Source: Bacteroidaceae bacterium
GTDB taxonomy: Bacteria; Bacteroidota; Bacteroidia; Bacteroidales; Bacteroidaceae
Direction: 5' to 3'
Length of the DNA: 42,079 nucleotides
Assembly (NCBI GenBank): GCA_017557475.1
Contig: JAFYYO010000272.1
Span: 1-42,079 of the forward strand
Position numbers and translations under genes: made by a program. Of this stretch, positions 39,731 through 42,079 are shown piece after piece. The notes under the pieces are model-generated. The model ran no database searches and was not told the origin of the DNA. It worked only from the letters and a program-made list of their open reading frames with translations. The number at the start of each line of letters is the position of its first letter. The stretch's first letter is position 1.

Positions 39731-42079
39731 CTACTGCTTCCTCACAGGGCGGATGTTCTTGCCGCTGAAACGGTAGCCATAAGTTGAAATGATATTGCTT
39801 GATTGCGACAGCAGAAGATGTGCATCATTTGCATATGTTGCGTAGCGTGTACGAGACCAATAGTAACCACTTTGGCCGGCATTTTCGAAGCCTCTGAAGC
39901 CATAGTTTCCGCCATTCGGCAGGAAGATGAACTTGTTGTTGTATTTGCTTGCAATGATTCGTCCTGATACACCATTATGCGTATACTTCGTAATCGTGGT
40001 GTTGTTCTCGTCGAGCAATTCTTCGAACTGTTCCTTGCTTGGCATCTGCCAGTTGCGGCCCCAGTTGACTGTCGCCGCATCATCTCCTGGCAAAAGTTCC
40101 GTCGCCCCATCAGTAGCGTTGTACTTCGTCATGTCTGCTGCCGTAGAGCCTGTACCGAGAAGGTAATTGCCCCAACTGAACTCATTCTTCGGTTCTGTCT
40201 CGCCCCAAGCGAAATAGTCACCATAATCTTCGGGATTCTCAGCTCCGATGTTGCAGGTTGCCCAAAGCGTGCCGCTTGGCAAACCAAGGTCAATATACTC
40301 ATGTTCGTCTGTATCGTCTGGAACTACTATAGGGCGAATAAAATAACCACGACAGCGATCATCACTGTAGCTGACGGAACAAGAACCCGACGAGAAGTAC
40401 ATTATAAATGACCTACTGGGATTCTCCGAGTTGAGTGAACTTGTCCAATAGCGACTATAGGTCTCTTCCCATTCCCTTGGGAAGAAGATAGCATTTCCGT
40501 TGACTTTGCTTATTACCTTAAAACCGACAACGTCATTTATCGTTGTACTCTTTATCTGAGTATACTCGCTGTTAACGAGTTCCTCACATTGAGTTTTGTT
40601 AGGTGTTTTGCATGCCGCGCCCCAGTTAGCGGTTGCGGCATCGTCCTCTGCCAAAAGTTCGGTCAAATCATCTGTAAAGCCATTGAAACCATAATCGCTT
40701 AATGGACAGTACTTCGTCAACGTGTTGCTTGAGGAGCTCCAACTATATTTATAGAATTCCCATGAGTAGGGGTTCCAGTTGCTCTGTGTTTCTGTCTCGC
40801 CCCAGGCAAAGGAATCGCCATAGTCTCCGAACCACCTTGCTCCGACATCGCACGTTGCCCAAAGCACACCGCTTGGCAGGCCGAGGTCGACAAATTCGTG
40901 GCCGTCGATTGTTATAGGATTGCCATCGGAGACAGTTACCTGGCACACGCCTACAGCCTCACCATCCGCTGTAACGCGACAAGTAATGGTGCAAGTGCCT
41001 AGCCCGACGCCCGTTACATATCCCGTGAATTTGTCATAGACGGCAACGCTCTCATCGCTACTCTCATAAACCAGTTTTAGGGGGTTAATATACGAGGGCT
41101 CTACGTTCCTAACACCCAGGGATGCCTGCTCTCCGACGAGAAGTCCAAGCTCTGTTGATGTCATATCGAGACTCGTAATGGGCCAAATGTATGGTGTTTC
41201 CTGAACACATACAGGCCGGACAGATAGGCCATAACAGCGAGAACTAGATGAGTTAGAATCATTATATCCTCTTACTTTTATCCCTAAGTTGTAAGCAGAA
41301 GTGTCGCCTTGCTTTAGCGTGCGTGACCAATAGTAAACCCAATTGTTCACATCACTGGCTTCATCCGAGTTTCTCCATTGACCTGCAGCAGGCAGGAAGA
41401 TAGTGTTCCCGTTTATCTTGCTCGTAATCAATATGCCTGCAGGATGTTCCGGGTCATTATCATCGAAAGGATATAATGTCCGGGTGACGTAGTTGAGGTC
41501 CATCAACTCACCTATCTGTTCACCACTTGGCATCTGCCATCCTTCGCCCCAGTTCACCGTTGCTGCATCATCCTCCGGCAAAAGCTCAATCAGGTTGTCA
41601 ACATTGCCATATTGCTCACTCAAGCAATACCTATATATTGTCAGGTAACGATAGTCATCGGACCTCTTCCAGTGCACGTAGTTGTCCCAAACATACTCAG
41701 TCTTGTAATCAGTCTCTCCCCAAGCATAATAGTTGCCATAATCCTCAGCAGTCTCCGCACCGACGTTGCAAGTTGCCCAAAGCGTGCCGCTTGGCAATCC
41801 GAGGTCAACATATTCATGACCGTTTACTGCGCCATGTGTATCATCTCCCACCTTCACTTGGCATTGCGCAGACAGGTCGCTGCCATCTATCGTGGAAGCT
41901 GTTATGGTGCAACTTCCGAGCCTGGCGGGCGTCACCAATCCCGTCTCGTCAACTGTTGCGATGCTGGCATCGCTGCTCTCCCATGCGACAACCTTTACAT
42001 CGGCATCTTCAGGGAGAATGGTTGCAATGAGTTGATAAGTCTCGTTTAGCCCTATCGTTATTGATTCCTGCGACAGAGC
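39731..42079 (-). CDS. Surface protein with BIG2 Ig-like and three FISUMP domains (5' end outside window)
   Basis: Frame is open to the right edge, so the N-terminus is missing; 782 codons are visible. Order from the N side: a partial BIG2 Ig-like domain (AWESSDASIATVDETGLVTP), FISUMP module 1 (HEYVDLGLPSGTLWATCNVG...YYAWGET, near 41720-41825), a second BIG2 domain (YESSDESVAVYDKFTGYVTG, near 40930-41160), module 2 (HEFVDLGLPSGVLWATCDVG, near 40790-40905), and module 3 (HEYIDLGLPSGTLWATCNIG, near 40200-40310) to the C-terminus NIRPVRKQ. FISUMP is the Fibrobacter succinogenes major paralogous domain; its function is not established, but it occurs on exported proteins, often with Ig-like domains. 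The three modules are recognisably related at DNA level, implying internal duplication. Confidence 0.88.
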   Translation of the reverse strand, partial: ALSQESITIGLNETYQLIATILPEDADVKVVAWESSDASIATVDETGLVTPARLGSCTITASTIDGSDLSAQCQVKVGDDTHGAVNGHEYVDLGLPSGTLWATCNVGAETAEDYGNYYAWGETDYKTEYVWDNYVHWKRSDDYRYLTIYRYCLSEQYGNVDNLIELLPEDDAATVNWGEGWQMPSGEQIGELMDLNYVTRTLYPFDDNDPEHPAGILITSKINGNTIFLPAAGQWRNSDEASDVNNWVYYWSRTLKQGDTSAYNLGIKVRGYNDSNSSSSRCYGLSVRPVCVQETPYIWPITSLDMTSTELGLLVGEQASLGVRNVEPSYINPLKLVYESSDESVAVYDKFTGYVTGVGLGTCTITCRVTADGEAVGVCQVTVSDGNPITIDGHEFVDLGLPSGVLWATCDVGARWFGDYGDSFAWGETETQSNWNPYSWEFYKYSWSSSSNTLTKYCPLSDYGFNGFTDDLTELLAEDDAATANWGAACKTPNKTQCEELVNSEYTQIKSTTINDVVGFKVISKVNGNAIFFPREWEETYSRYWTSSLNSENPSRSFIMYFSSGSCSVSYSDDRCRGYFIRPIVVPDDTDEHEYIDLGLPSGTLWATCNIGAENPEDYGDYFAWGETEPKNEFSWGNYLLGTGSTAADMTKYNATDGATELLPGDDAATVNWGRNWQMPSKEQFEELLDENNTTITKYTHNGVSGRIIASKYNNKFIFLPNGGNYGFRGFENAGQSGYYWSRTRYATYANDAHLLLSQSSNIISTYGYRFSGKNIRPVRKQ

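Overview
This window looks like a chromosomal segment of a Bacteroidales bacterium, probably Prevotella-like. The evidence is several promoters of the Bacteroidetes form TTTG-N19/20-TAnnTTTG, many secreted glycoside hydrolases, a Wzi-type capsule protein, a FISUMP/BIG2 surface protein, and C-terminal tails of the form YNLsGQ...GiYI..GKKvlK. Genus is inferred; no rRNA or tRNA gene was seen.

Layout. (1) 1-5948, plus strand: an addA-addB type recombination helicase-nuclease pair. addA runs in from the left edge. addB is split by a frameshift at a 7-bp tandem repeat. (2) 5973-11915, plus: two tandem GH20 hexosaminidase-like genes and a GH127 gene, tightly packed. (3) 12178-17922, plus: a promoter-led operon of an unknown lipoprotein, a GH92 mannosidase and a second DUF1680/GH127-like protein. 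(4) 17999-20145, plus: a secreted EEP-family hydrolase, a TSCPD protein and a flavodoxin lipoprotein. (5) 20149-27927, minus: GH38 alpha-mannosidase, an unknown carboxypeptidase-regulatory-like protein, and a GH43 protein with GLUG repeats. (6) 28071-31117, plus: a thiE-like gene, prs, and a PAP2 phosphatase with a barrel-like C-terminus. (7) 31246-39467: surface polysaccharide genes. A CapD/FlaA1-type enzyme lies on plus; acyltransferase, GT2, wzi, a small lipoprotein and a WecA-like transferase form a minus-strand operon. (8) 39731 to the right edge, minus: the BIG2/FISUMP protein.

The hydrolases (GH20 x2, GH92, GH38, GH127 x2, GH43) suggest turnover of mannose-, hexosamine- and arabinose-containing glycans such as N-glycans or plant glycoproteins. 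No SusC/SusD pair or dedicated regulator is present in the window, so this is not a classical polysaccharide utilisation locus here. The second half would build and export a surface glycan.

The most unusual content is repetitive DNA. Six intergenic gaps hold short tandem arrays of about four units with a strict 21- or 22-bp period, in which most units carry a dyad. Three sequence families share this architecture but not their sequence. Separately, small interspersed repeats lie in frame inside coding regions (addA, GH38, GH43, possibly GH92), and one such simple repeat breaks addB.
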